This document shows positions 36,333 to 45,051 of a stretch of DNA of 64,000 bases, piece after piece (positions within the stretch are counted from its first letter, which is position 1; every line of letters starts with the position of its first letter). Below the pieces are notes generated by a model that ran no database searches, was not told where the DNA came from, and was given only the letters and a program-made list of their open reading frames with translations. The DNA is from Spirochaetes bacterium GWE1_32_154. GTDB lineage: Bacteria; Spirochaetota; GWE2-31-10. The position numbers and the translations under genes are program-made. Location of the stretch: the NCBI GenBank assembly GCA_001829315.1, contig MIAY01000011.1, positions 1-64,000 of the forward strand, read 5' to 3'.

Positions 36333-38189
36333 ATGAAAGTTCTTTTTAGCGTGATAATTATTTTATTAAATACAATGTTTTTTTTGTCAGCTCAAAGTTA
36401 CCCCGACTGGGTTTTAACTCCTCCCGTAAATGATAATGAGATTTTTTCTATAGGCATTGCAAGCAGTAAAAACAAACAAATGGGTATAAATTCAGCATCC
36501 AATCTGGCAAGAGCCGAGTTGTCGAGAGTCATTTCAGTTCGTGTTATGAATCAACTCGTTAATATGACAGAAGATTCTAAAGGCATATCATCTTCTGTTT
36601 CAAAAACAGTATCTAATCAGTTGTCAGAATCAATTATGAAAGGTGCGAAGATTTCTCAGGTTTATGAAGATACAAGCTCAAAAATACCGACTTATTATGT
36701 ATTGGTCTCTATTACAATAAATGATTTAAAAGCAAGTTTTTCTGTATTAACTGATGCACGCGCTAAAGAATTATTATCCGGTTCAGGTGATGCGATTAAT
36801 AGTATTGATAAACAGGGTATTGTCGCTAAGGACAGTTCTGTTCAGTCATCTCCTGTTACTGCAAAAACGGTAATGAAAGAGGCTGAACCAAAATCAGGTA
36901 AAAAATTACCGGTGTGGGTTACGAAATTTCCGACATCCACAGAATTTTATATTGGTATAGGCCAGGGAAACTCTATAAAAACAGCTCAGGACGGGGCTAT
37001 GACAATGATTATTTCTCAAATCAGAGCAAAAGTTCAAGCAGAGATGAAAACATTTATGCAAGAGGTGAATGGGGCTACTGAGGAATCATTTTCACAGGTA
37101 ATTAAAATGTCCCTTATGGAAACAGTTGAAGATATTGAATATATCGATGCCTTTTATTCAGAAACTGATTCTGTTTATTATTCATATTACAGATTAAATA
37201 TTGCCGAGTACAAAAGAAAACAAGCTGAGAAAGAAAGGCTTGCCAAAGACAAGGCATTTGATTTACTGAAACGAACTGATACTGAAAAAGATGCGTCTCT
37301 TGCATTAAAACATTTATTAATAGCATATATAACTATTGCACCTTTTATATCAAAAGATATTAGAGTTCAATACAAAGATAATGAAGTTATTCTTGCTAAT
37401 GAACTTATGACTAGAATTCAGAAAATGATGCAAAATATTCAAATAAATACTGAAAAGACAAAGTTTGAGTCAGGATTAATCAATTTTTCTCCGTTGGATA
37501 TTCAATTTAATGTTTCATATTCAGGTGAACCGATGAAATATTTACCTTTTACTTTTTCAAATACAAACGGTAATCTTGATATGATAACAAGAGGCGTTAC
37601 TGATGGAAAGGGTGTAGTAAGAACAATTATTAATTCACCGGGTAAAGGAACAGGGTTAAAAACAGTTAAAATTATGCCGGATATCTTATCATTTATGAAA
37701 GATACAATAGATGAGGAAACTGCCTTTTTATATTTAACAATGATTTCAGGTCTTGGTATGCCTGCACAGGAAGTAACATTGGATGTTAAACCTCCTGTTT
37801 TCTCTCTTGCCGTTTCATTATCAGGAAGCATTGCTGAACATAAAGAACGAGCTGATGTTGCTTTCTCCGAATTTAAAAATGTATTTGAAAAAGTATCCGG
37901 TGCTAAATTTACTGAAAAAGGTGCTGATTTTACTATTAAAGTAATGGTTTTATCAACAACAACATTATCAGATTTGTCAAAACAATATTTTACAAGATTG
38001 ACAGTATCAGTTACTATAATAGACACAAAAAAGAATGAAGAGATTTATTCTAAATCTACACCGGAAATAAAGGGTGGAAATATTTCAGAAGTAAAAGCGA
38101 TGCAAACTGCGATCGAAAAATATATTTCAAGCTACAATACAGATTTTGTAAATGAAATAATGGGTTTCTTTTCATTAGGTAAAAATTAA
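36333..38189 (+). CDS. Exported protein with two LPP20-like domains
   Basis: ATG 36333 suits the AAGGTGG site better than the TTG two codons earlier. 618 residues, signal peptide ending near 'L-S-A-Q'. Two LPP20-like domains: about 22-125 ('Y-P-D-W-V-L-T-P-P', 'S-I-G-I-A') and about 192-300 ('L-P-V-W-V-T-K-F-P', 'Y-I-G-I-G'), the latter followed by a Lys/Glu helix. A beta-sandwich-like middle and a C-terminal domain near 495-610 ('A-D-V-A-F-S-E-F', 'T-I-K-V-M-V-L-S') end it. LPP20 domains occur in outer-membrane lipoproteins and in flagellar FlgP. Function here is unknown. Confidence 0.75.
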   Translation: MKVLFSVIIILLNTMFFLSAQSYPDWVLTPPVNDNEIFSIGIASSKNKQMGINSASNLARAELSRVISVRVMNQLVNMTEDSKGISSSVSKTVSNQLSESIMKGAKISQVYEDTSSKIPTYYVLVSITINDLKASFSVLTDARAKELLSGSGDAINSIDKQGIVAKDSSVQSSPVTAKTVMKEAEPKSGKKLPVWVTKFPTSTEFYIGIGQGNSIKTAQDGAMTMIISQIRAKVQAEMKTFMQEVNGATEESFSQVIKMSLMETVEDIEYIDAFYSETDSVYYSYYRLNIAEYKRKQAEKERLAKDKAFDLLKRTDTEKDASLALKHLLIAYITIAPFISKDIRVQYKDNEVILANELMTRIQKMMQNIQINTEKTKFESGLINFSPLDIQFNVSYSGEPMKYLPFTFSNTNGNLDMITRGVTDGKGVVRTIINSPGKGTGLKTVKIMPDILSFMKDTIDEETAFLYLTMISGLGMPAQEVTLDVKPPVFSLAVSLSGSIAEHKERADVAFSEFKNVFEKVSGAKFTEKGADFTIKVMVLSTTTLSDLSKQYFTRLTVSVTIIDTKKNEEIYSKSTPEIKGGNISEVKAMQTAIEKYISSYNTDFVNEIMGFFSLGKN

Positions 38190-38224
38190 TTTTTTATAAA
38201 TTAAATAATTTTAAGGAGTATTTT

Positions 38225-38833
38225 ATGAAAATGACAAAAGTGTTAGGTTTAATGATGTTAATACTTACTGTATTAACTGTTTCTTCATGTGGTGGTACAA
38301 GTGAGCCAAAAGAAAAAACAATTGCAAATGAAGATCAATCAGTTAATTATCCTGATTGGTTTTTAACGCCTCCAAAAGCTGCTGATGCAATTTATTCTAT
38401 TGGTATTGCACAAAAAGCTACGATGCAACTTTCTATGGATATTGCAACAAGTTCTGCAAGAGATGAAGTATCTAGAGTTGTTGGCGTTAAAGTTTCTAAC
38501 ATGATTAAAAACTTTATGGAACAAGCTGGTGTTAATGAAGAATCTCAATATACTGAGTTCTCTCAAACTGTTTCTAAACAAATTTCTGATAACACGTTAT
38601 CAGGTTCTCAAAGAGAAAAAATGTTTATCGACAACACAACTAAACCACAAACAGTTTATGTTCTTGTTAAATTAAATCTTGCTGATATGTCAGGTTCAAT
38701 TGACGCATTAATGAAAAAACAAGCTGCTGCTTATTCTCAGTTAAGAGCTAATAAAGGATTTGAAGATCTTACAAAAGAACTTCAAAGCTTAAAAGGTGAT
38801 GATGTAGAAACATCAAAAGTTAGAGCTGAGTAA
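38225..38833 (+). CDS. LPP20-family lipoprotein
   Basis: 202 residues, lipoprotein signal (V-S-S-C-G). One LPP20 domain at about 38-160: 'Y-P-D-W-F-L-T-P-P', 'Y-S-I-G-I-A', then helix 'A-R-D-E-V-S-R-V-V-G-V-K-V' and a long strand. It closely parallels the first LPP20 domain of the preceding protein. Codon use is A/T-ending and rather uniform, which suggests high expression. A hairpin terminator follows. Confidence 0.88.
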   Translation: MKMTKVLGLMMLILTVLTVSSCGGTSEPKEKTIANEDQSVNYPDWFLTPPKAADAIYSIGIAQKATMQLSMDIATSSARDEVSRVVGVKVSNMIKNFMEQAGVNEESQYTEFSQTVSKQISDNTLSGSQREKMFIDNTTKPQTVYVLVKLNLADMSGSIDALMKKQAAAYSQLRANKGFEDLTKELQSLKGDDVETSKVRAE

Positions 38834-38839
38834 TACAAT

Positions 38840-38870
38840 TTAAAATCGGGGCTTTTAACCCCGATTTTAA
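38840..38870 (+). terminator. Terminator after the LPP20 lipoprotein gene
   Basis: A 12-bp stem (38840-38851 with 38859-38870) with a GGGG/CCCC core and a 7-base loop; the 3' arm ends in TTTT. It lies between the LPP20 gene and the cyclase and may reduce read-through. Confidence 0.8.
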
Positions 38871-38885
38871 AAAAAAGAGAAAACT

Positions 38886-41186
38886 ATGAATAAAAAATAC
38901 ACACAGATTTTATTGGCTTTATTAATTTTACTTTTTTCTTATACAATAACGCAATTATTCAGCATGTCTGATATTTATGACAGAATCAATAACGGGATTT
39001 ATGATGCTGTTTTTAGAATAACTAAAAATGGTGATAAACGAACGAAAAGTGCCGGAATTGTAGTTATTAATGATTTAGCATTAAATTATATGGAAGAAAA
39101 GTACCAGTATACATGGCCATGGCCAAGATCAGTGTATGGTTTAATGAGTGATTTTTTAATAAGTAAAGGTGCTAAAGCGGTAGTATTTGATGTTGTATTC
39201 AATAATCCTGATTATGACAGAGAGAAGCTAGGTATGACCGGTTATGGAAGTGATAGTTATTTTAAATCGGTTGTCGACAAAACCGGAAAAATTGTTATTG
39301 CATTAAATATAGATGATTCATATGAGAGTCATACAATACCTGATCCAATTACTCAGGAGACATTGCTTGCTATTTATAATTCAGAAAATGATGAAAATAA
39401 GCAACTTATAAAAGATGCGTATCAATTTGATGATAATTATGGTTTTTTCACGGTAAATGCATCTTTTTTAAATGGTGATGACGAAAATAGAAAAAAGTTA
39501 TCTATGGTTATAAATGGTTCTCCATATTTCTATAATCCGACGCAAATTATTTCTGATTATCAGCTACAAAATATTTCAAAATATAATTTTTTACGATTTC
39601 CATATTCAGTTTATGCTCAAAATAATCCATACATGGGATTCGTTGAAAATTATACCGATAGGGATGGTACTATTCGTGAATATAAGCCTATTGTTTCGAT
39701 CAATAAAAGAAAGATTCCTTCCCTTGCTTTAGCCGCATATGTAGTGTCAGAGAAAAAAATGCCGCAAAATCTGTCTTTGTCAAAAAAAGGAAATTTTATT
39801 TTAAAATGGTATGGTCCGGGTGGCATTACAACTGATTCTCAAGGAAATCAGAAAACTAATACAACTTTTGATTATTTTTCGGCACATTATATATTTGATG
39901 CTGCAAGAGAAGAAATTATTATGAAGAGGAAATCAAAGATTCCTGATTCAGATATAAAAGATAGAGTGTTTTTTGTCGGTAATATTTCAAAAGCATTATT
40001 AGATCAAAAAAATACTCCTTTTTCAGCCGGAGGAACAGCATATCCGGGGGTCGAGATTCATGCAACTGGTTTTATTAATATGCTTTATAATGATTATATG
40101 AAAATACCAAATTTTTATTTAGAAATTCTATTGTATCTTATTCCGATTTTCCTTGTTTCATTAACCGGGTTGAAGTCACAAACATTCAAGGTGCATATCT
40201 TTTTTGTATTGTTTGTATTGTTTGTTATATTGTTTATGCAGTTTATTTTGTTCAAAAACTATAATATGATTTGTAACACAACATATTTTATGTTGCTTAT
40301 ACTATTTTCAATTATTTTTGCTTTATCGCTCAATTATATCATTGTTGGTAAAAACAGAAATTTAATTAAAAATGCACTTGGAATGTATATATCTCCCGCA
40401 CTTGAACGTGAAATCACAGCATCGGGCAAACCTTTAGCTATAACCGGAGAATCTGTTATTGCTACGGCGATGTTTATTGATATTGCAGGCTTTACAACAT
40501 TTTCCGAGAAAAACACGGCAAGTAAAGTCGTTGAAATATTAAATGTGTATTTAAATGTTTTTTCAGAATATATTATGAATAAATTCGGATTTGTTAATAA
40601 ATTTCTTGGTGATGGGTTAATGGCCTTATTTGGAACAATAACTCCATTAGAAAATCATGCAGATTTAGCATTGGATTCTGCAATTGAATGTTTAAATAAA
40701 ACAGAGGAATTAAATCCTCAATTTGGTTTGGATATACGAATTGGGATAAATTCCGGAGAAATGATTAAAGGCAATATGGGTGGTGCTAAACGGTTGGAAT
40801 TTACAGCAATTGGTGACAATGTGAATTTGGCAAGTCGTTTGGAAGGGGCTAATAAATTCTTTGGTACAAAGATAATTCTTGGTGAAAACTCGTATGATAG
40901 TTTGAAAAACAGCGAACATATTTCAAATATATTATTTTTAGGTCGATTTTGTGTTAAAGGAAAAGCAATTCCGATACGTTTTTATGCATATTATAATCTC
41001 GAAAAGGAGGAAAAAGACAGATTTTCTAATTTTTTAGATGTATATTATAATAAAGATAAAGCAGGTTTTGAAAAATTAATGGAGTATTACAAAGTTAATA
41101 GATTTAAGCCGGCTGATATATATATTGAACATTATTTAACAGAGCCTGATGAGTTTGGTATGCCTATAAAGTTTACAGAAAAATAA
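38886..41186 (+). CDS. CHASE2-domain membrane adenylate/guanylate cyclase
   Basis: 766 residues. One N-terminal membrane helix, an extracytoplasmic CHASE2 sensor (about 30-395, with 'W-P-W-P-R-S-V-Y' and 'V-F-D-V-V-F' motifs), three closely spaced membrane helices (about 415-495), then a class III cyclase domain. The cyclase has metal-binding 'F-I-D-I-A-G-F-T', 'L-G-D-G-L-M-A-L-F-G' and 'I-G-D-N-V-N-L-A-S-R-L'. It should make a cyclic nucleotide in response to an envelope signal. This architecture is common in spirochaetes. Neighbours are LPP20 and protease genes, so the signal may concern envelope state (inference). Confidence 0.92.
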   Translation: MNKKYTQILLALLILLFSYTITQLFSMSDIYDRINNGIYDAVFRITKNGDKRTKSAGIVVINDLALNYMEEKYQYTWPWPRSVYGLMSDFLISKGAKAVVFDVVFNNPDYDREKLGMTGYGSDSYFKSVVDKTGKIVIALNIDDSYESHTIPDPITQETLLAIYNSENDENKQLIKDAYQFDDNYGFFTVNASFLNGDDENRKKLSMVINGSPYFYNPTQIISDYQLQNISKYNFLRFPYSVYAQNNPYMGFVENYTDRDGTIREYKPIVSINKRKIPSLALAAYVVSEKKMPQNLSLSKKGNFILKWYGPGGITTDSQGNQKTNTTFDYFSAHYIFDAAREEIIMKRKSKIPDSDIKDRVFFVGNISKALLDQKNTPFSAGGTAYPGVEIHATGFINMLYNDYMKIPNFYLEILLYLIPIFLVSLTGLKSQTFKVHIFFVLFVLFVILFMQFILFKNYNMICNTTYFMLLILFSIIFALSLNYIIVGKNRNLIKNALGMYISPALEREITASGKPLAITGESVIATAMFIDIAGFTTFSEKNTASKVVEILNVYLNVFSEYIMNKFGFVNKFLGDGLMALFGTITPLENHADLALDSAIECLNKTEELNPQFGLDIRIGINSGEMIKGNMGGAKRLEFTAIGDNVNLASRLEGANKFFGTKIILGENSYDSLKNSEHISNILFLGRFCVKGKAIPIRFYAYYNLEKEEKDRFSNFLDVYYNKDKAGFEKLMEYYKVNRFKPADIYIEHYLTEPDEFGMPIKFTEK

Positions 41187-41201
41187 TAATTGGAGGATAT
41201 T

Positions 41202-42374
41202 ATGAACAAAAAAATTTATTTAATAACATTACTAATGTTGGTGACGGCAGGTTTATTTGCAGAATCAATAACGATAAATAGGGATAAAACACCATTAAAA
41301 AATGGTCCCGGTGCATTTTATGAAAATCTCGTTTTTTTACAATTGAATACGACGGTTGAGAATCTTGGTCCTGCAAGTGAAGATGACGGTTGGTTAAAAG
41401 TTTCTTTTAAAGGACTTGTCGATAACAAAAAGTCAGATATAACAGGCTATCTTTCAAGATTGTCAATATCCGAAAAAAAAGCATCAAAAGATCCATTTGA
41501 TTCATTAAGAAGCGATTCTATTTCCGGTGGTAGTGCTAAGAATCAAATTGCTCCAGGTTCATATACAGCGGCCATAAAAGGTTTTCTACAAAATTATTCA
41601 AGTAAAAATAAATATACAACATATTCTTATGAAGATATATATTCATTTACCAGCTTCACTAACAAAGATTATTTCCAGATAAAAGGTAAAGTTAATTTAT
41701 CATATTTTCCAAAACGAGGCGAGTTATTAGGTTTAGATAGAACTCATATAACTGAATCAATGGAAGCTTTATCAGGTGCGATAGTACTTAATGCAGTTAG
41801 TAAACATGAACTGGTAAGAAGTTCTGAATCAGTTAAAGTAAATGTTATTGCTAATGTTTTAAGCCGTCAAACGATAGATTATGATAAACAATATTTTGTC
41901 TGGATCGTTAGAAATAAAGAACCGTTTGCTTTTTCAGGACCTGGTGGTGCTATTTTTATAAGTGACGGTATGATAAAACTATTAAATGATGATAAAGAAG
42001 TTATTGCTGTAATAGGTCATGAAATTGGACATATAGCAATGCGTCATGGAATAAGAGATATAGCATTAGAGCAGGCAAGAAAAAATATGGAAGCATCATT
42101 TGATGAACTTGATGAGTCATTAGATTCAGATTATGCAGCTATTTCTGAAGATTTAGAAGATATTATTGGGGATGCATTAAAAGCAGCTGCTTTAGTTAGA
42201 GATGATATTCAGGAATTTGAGGCGGATGATATTTCTATGGAGTTGTTAAGAAGATATAGAATAGAACGAAAATATCTTGCATCTGCATTAGGTAAAGTTT
42301 TTAATAATTTAAATGCTGATAGCATGAACGAATATAAATTACAAACTCAAAGAAGGTTAGCAAGGGTTAAATAA
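41202..42374 (+). CDS. M48-family metalloprotease with N-terminal SH3-like domain
   Basis: The start is ATG 41202 after GGAGG; the TTG at 41190 lies in that site. 390 residues, signal peptide (L-F-A-E). Residues about 20-90 are a bacterial SH3 domain ('L-K-N-G-P-G-A-F-Y-E-N'). The M48 domain has the zinc motif 'H-E-I-G-H' followed by 'I-A-M-R-H-G', and a downstream 'E-A-D' as third ligand. This resembles BepA/LoiP-type periplasmic proteases that clear misfolded outer-membrane proteins. The next gene starts two bases after its stop. Confidence 0.88.
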   Translation: MNKKIYLITLLMLVTAGLFAESITINRDKTPLKNGPGAFYENLVFLQLNTTVENLGPASEDDGWLKVSFKGLVDNKKSDITGYLSRLSISEKKASKDPFDSLRSDSISGGSAKNQIAPGSYTAAIKGFLQNYSSKNKYTTYSYEDIYSFTSFTNKDYFQIKGKVNLSYFPKRGELLGLDRTHITESMEALSGAIVLNAVSKHELVRSSESVKVNVIANVLSRQTIDYDKQYFVWIVRNKEPFAFSGPGGAIFISDGMIKLLNDDKEVIAVIGHEIGHIAMRHGIRDIALEQARKNMEASFDELDESLDSDYAAISEDLEDIIGDALKAAALVRDDIQEFEADDISMELLRRYRIERKYLASALGKVFNNLNADSMNEYKLQTQRRLARVK

Positions 42375-42376
42375 GA

Positions 42377-43162
42377 ATGAAAAATCCGAAACAGTTTTTT
42401 ATGATTGTTTGTTTTATATCAGCTGTTGTTATTCTATTTTCAACTGAAAAAATAAATAACTTGGAACTGTTTAATACAATTGGGTATCAAGATGGATTTG
42501 TTTATTTTTCTGTCTTGAATCCTGTTTATGTAGGAGAAGATAAAGACGAAAAATTGATTTTTAATGCAGCTAAGGAAGTTGCTAAGTTTTTATCTATTGA
42601 TTTAGCATATAATTCTTCTGCATACCCGATAGGGTCTTTTTATTTAAATAATAATACAATTTTTGTTGATTATAATACAGATTTAATTGCTGAGGTTTTA
42701 CCTTATATTAAAGTGACATTACCAAAGAAACTTGATTTTGGAACCGTTTCAGCTGTAAAAATATCAACTTCAAGTATTAATGAACTATGGAATAAAGTTA
42801 ACTCAAGTAATTATCCTGATTATAGCGATATTATTTCTTTTGTTAACACAAATTATCCGGAATGGTTTTATAATTTACCAACTAAGTCGGGCTATATTTT
42901 TGGATTAGGAATTTCGGATGATATGTCTAATTTAGAAAAAAAGTTTGAAATGTCTGATTATCGTTCAATGGTTGATGCAATTAATACATTGTCGATTAAA
43001 GTTTCAAATGAACTTAATCGTTATGACAGTAGATATTTAAATTTATATAATTTATTTAGTTCTCAGTCATCAAGGGCATCTATTTCTGGTATTAAAATAA
43101 TTAAAAGATATTATTTAGAAGAATATGGTTTATCCTTTAGTCTATCAGTTTTGAGGTTATAA
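42377..43162 (+). CDS. Exported LPP20-like protein
   Basis: 261 residues with an N-terminal hydrophobic signal. The C-terminal half has 'Y-P-E-W-F-Y-N-L-P' and 'Y-I-F-G-L-G-I-S', the same layout as the LPP20 domains of the 36333 and 38225 products, but diverged. The N-terminal half is not recognised. It overlaps the next gene (TAATG). Confidence 0.6.
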   Translation: MKNPKQFFMIVCFISAVVILFSTEKINNLELFNTIGYQDGFVYFSVLNPVYVGEDKDEKLIFNAAKEVAKFLSIDLAYNSSAYPIGSFYLNNNTIFVDYNTDLIAEVLPYIKVTLPKKLDFGTVSAVKISTSSINELWNKVNSSNYPDYSDIISFVNTNYPEWFYNLPTKSGYIFGLGISDDMSNLEKKFEMSDYRSMVDAINTLSIKVSNELNRYDSRYLNLYNLFSSQSSRASISGIKIIKRYYLEEYGLSFSLSVLRL

Positions 43163-43737
43163 TGAAAATAAAATTGTTTTTAGTCGTCACTTTCTTATTG
43201 TTTTTAATTTTTTCCTGTAAAAAAACTACTCATGAAATCGATGAAAAATTAATTGTTTTTGAACAAAAGATGGATGTTTCTGATTTTGTTAAGGAAGCTA
43301 CAGGGTATTCATATTTTACTATGAAGAATCAGGCATTTGCTATGTCAAAAGCAAATGATATGATATATGATCAGATCGTTTCTTCAAAATATACTATCTC
43401 TAATGGCAAGGTTTCCGTTAAAAGGGATAATTTTTTTGATAATGTAATAGTATTTGAAGAGAAAAATATTCCGGTTAGTAATGGTCATTTTTTTAAAGAA
43501 ATAAAAGTTAAACATAAATCATTAGATCTTCAAACTATTGAAAATTCAAAAATAAACGTAACTGGCGCTTCAAAAACTTTGCAATCTGCGTATAGAAATG
43601 CACTGATTGATGCAGTTAAGCAGTTTACCTCAACCTCAAAGATTGATTCCGGAAAACTTATTGTCAGTAAAGTCTCAAATTGTAATTTCAAAAATAATGT
43701 ATTTTCTATTGATTTAGAAGTTGCATTCTTTAAATGA
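43162..43737 (+). CDS. Hypothetical lipoprotein, LPP20-cluster member
   Basis: 191 residues, lipoprotein signal (I-F-S-C-K). The fold looks like alternating strands and an 'S-A-Y-R-N-A-L-I-D-A-V-K-Q-F' helix similar to the helix of LPP20 domains, without the W-x-x-x-P-P start. Its 3' end overlaps the convergent hydrolase gene by 24 bases. Function unknown. Confidence 0.6.
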   Translation: MKIKLFLVVTFLLFLIFSCKKTTHEIDEKLIVFEQKMDVSDFVKEATGYSYFTMKNQAFAMSKANDMIYDQIVSSKYTISNGKVSVKRDNFFDNVIVFEEKNIPVSNGHFFKEIKVKHKSLDLQTIENSKINVTGASKTLQSAYRNALIDAVKQFTSTSKIDSGKLIVSKVSNCNFKNNVFSIDLEVAFFK

Positions 43738-44997
43738 TGAATTAAGATTTTTATATACATCATCATAAATAGTAACTATTCCGCAGTTATTATTTTCTCC
43801 GTCAGCCATATTTCTACCGTTTTTTGGTTGATCCATCCATTTGAAGATATGGTAACCAATTATGTAGTCAGTAGACATAAAAGATTTGATTTCCTTTTCA
43901 AACGCTTTTGCACGACATTTTTCAGTGAAATATACGGGGAAAATAAATGGTTTTGTTGATGGGGCATTTTTAGTTTTACCTCGAAAACCGAATTCAGTTA
44001 TTAACAAAGGTTTACCTGATAGTTGATAAAATTCTTTTAAATAATTATCAGTTTTGGTATAGTTTAGAAAATAAGGTAAAGTTTTATCTAAATCTAAAAT
44101 CAATTGATAATAATTGATTGAGATAACATCACAATAGTAACTTGATGCTATAACAACTTCTTTTGGTGTTACTGCACCAATAAATCGGGAACCTAAAATA
44201 AGGTGATTATTATCTATTTCACGAATAATATCTGTTGTTACCTGATAATATTTTGAGGCAATGTGGGTTAGTATTGTTTTTTCTGCCCGTTTTCCATATA
44301 TTGAATTACTTTTAAATTTTTGATAACTAAGAGCAGATTCCCAGTCTTTTAGATTCACAAACCATTCTGAATTAAATTTTTTTATATCACTATTATAATA
44401 TTTTTGGAAAAATGAAATGATCGCTTTTTTTCCATAGGCATTTTCATTCATATTAAGGTAATCAAAAACAATGGTTTTCATACTTCGCCAATCAATTCCC
44501 CATCGTAACTCATTTCCGATACAATAGCCGATAAGTTTTTTGTTGTTGATTAAATTACGGTCGGTTATTTCCTGATTTATGTGTTTACGGGATTCTTCTT
44601 CAAAACGTGGTGAAAAATAATCATCGATAGCTCCTGAACTCCAATCATTTGAACCGGGGTATAGAATGTATATGAAATACATAGAGTCAAAATACTCATA
44701 GTTACTCCATGCACCAATTGTATTAAAACCCATTTCAGACATTCTGTCTGAAGTTGTTTGAGCCCATGCTTTGTAGTCCTGATACTTTAACTTAATTGTT
44801 TCATTATAAGTATCTTTTAATGTTTTTTTATCGATATCACCATTAATATTAACCTGGTTGATTCCTCTTGAAATAAAAGGTTCACCATTTTCATTGATGA
44901 AAAACCATTTGTCATTGATTTTGTTTACAGTTACAAAACAATGAGCAAAAAATGAAATGTTTAAAATAACAATGATAAAAAATGATAATGATTTCAT
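43714..44997 (-). CDS. Exported clan GH-A-like glycoside hydrolase
   Basis: 427 residues, signal peptide, AAGGA ribosome site. The pattern is that of a GH-A barrel: 'F-I-S-R-G-I-N' first strand, 'M-G-F-N-T-I-G-A-W' second strand, acid/base 'G-N-E163', nucleophile 'L-L-I-T-E335-F-G'. It resembles GH5/agarase-type enzymes; the substrate cannot be set. It is the last gene of the minus-strand glycan group but lies beyond the hairpin at 45014, so it may be expressed separately. It overlaps the convergent lipoprotein gene. Confidence 0.8.
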   Translation of the reverse strand: MKSLSFFIIVILNISFFAHCFVTVNKINDKWFFINENGEPFISRGINQVNINGDIDKKTLKDTYNETIKLKYQDYKAWAQTTSDRMSEMGFNTIGAWSNYEYFDSMYFIYILYPGSNDWSSGAIDDYFSPRFEEESRKHINQEITDRNLINNKKLIGYCIGNELRWGIDWRSMKTIVFDYLNMNENAYGKKAIISFFQKYYNSDIKKFNSEWFVNLKDWESALSYQKFKSNSIYGKRAEKTILTHIASKYYQVTTDIIREIDNNHLILGSRFIGAVTPKEVVIASSYYCDVISINYYQLILDLDKTLPYFLNYTKTDNYLKEFYQLSGKPLLITEFGFRGKTKNAPSTKPFIFPVYFTEKCRAKAFEKEIKSFMSTDYIIGYHIFKWMDQPKNGRNMADGENNNCGIVTIYDDVYKNLNSSFKECNF

Positions 44998-45013
44998 ATT
45001 TTCCTTGTGGTGT

Positions 45014-45051
45014 AAATAAGAATGGACACTTTTAAGTGTCCATTCTTATTT
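45014..45051. terminator. Long hairpin after the GH57 gene
   Basis: About 17 perfect base pairs (45014-45031 with 45034-45051, tight loop), with T-rich sequence on the plus-strand side. It sits directly after the GH57 stop and should end or attenuate that minus-strand transcript. Confidence 0.85.
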
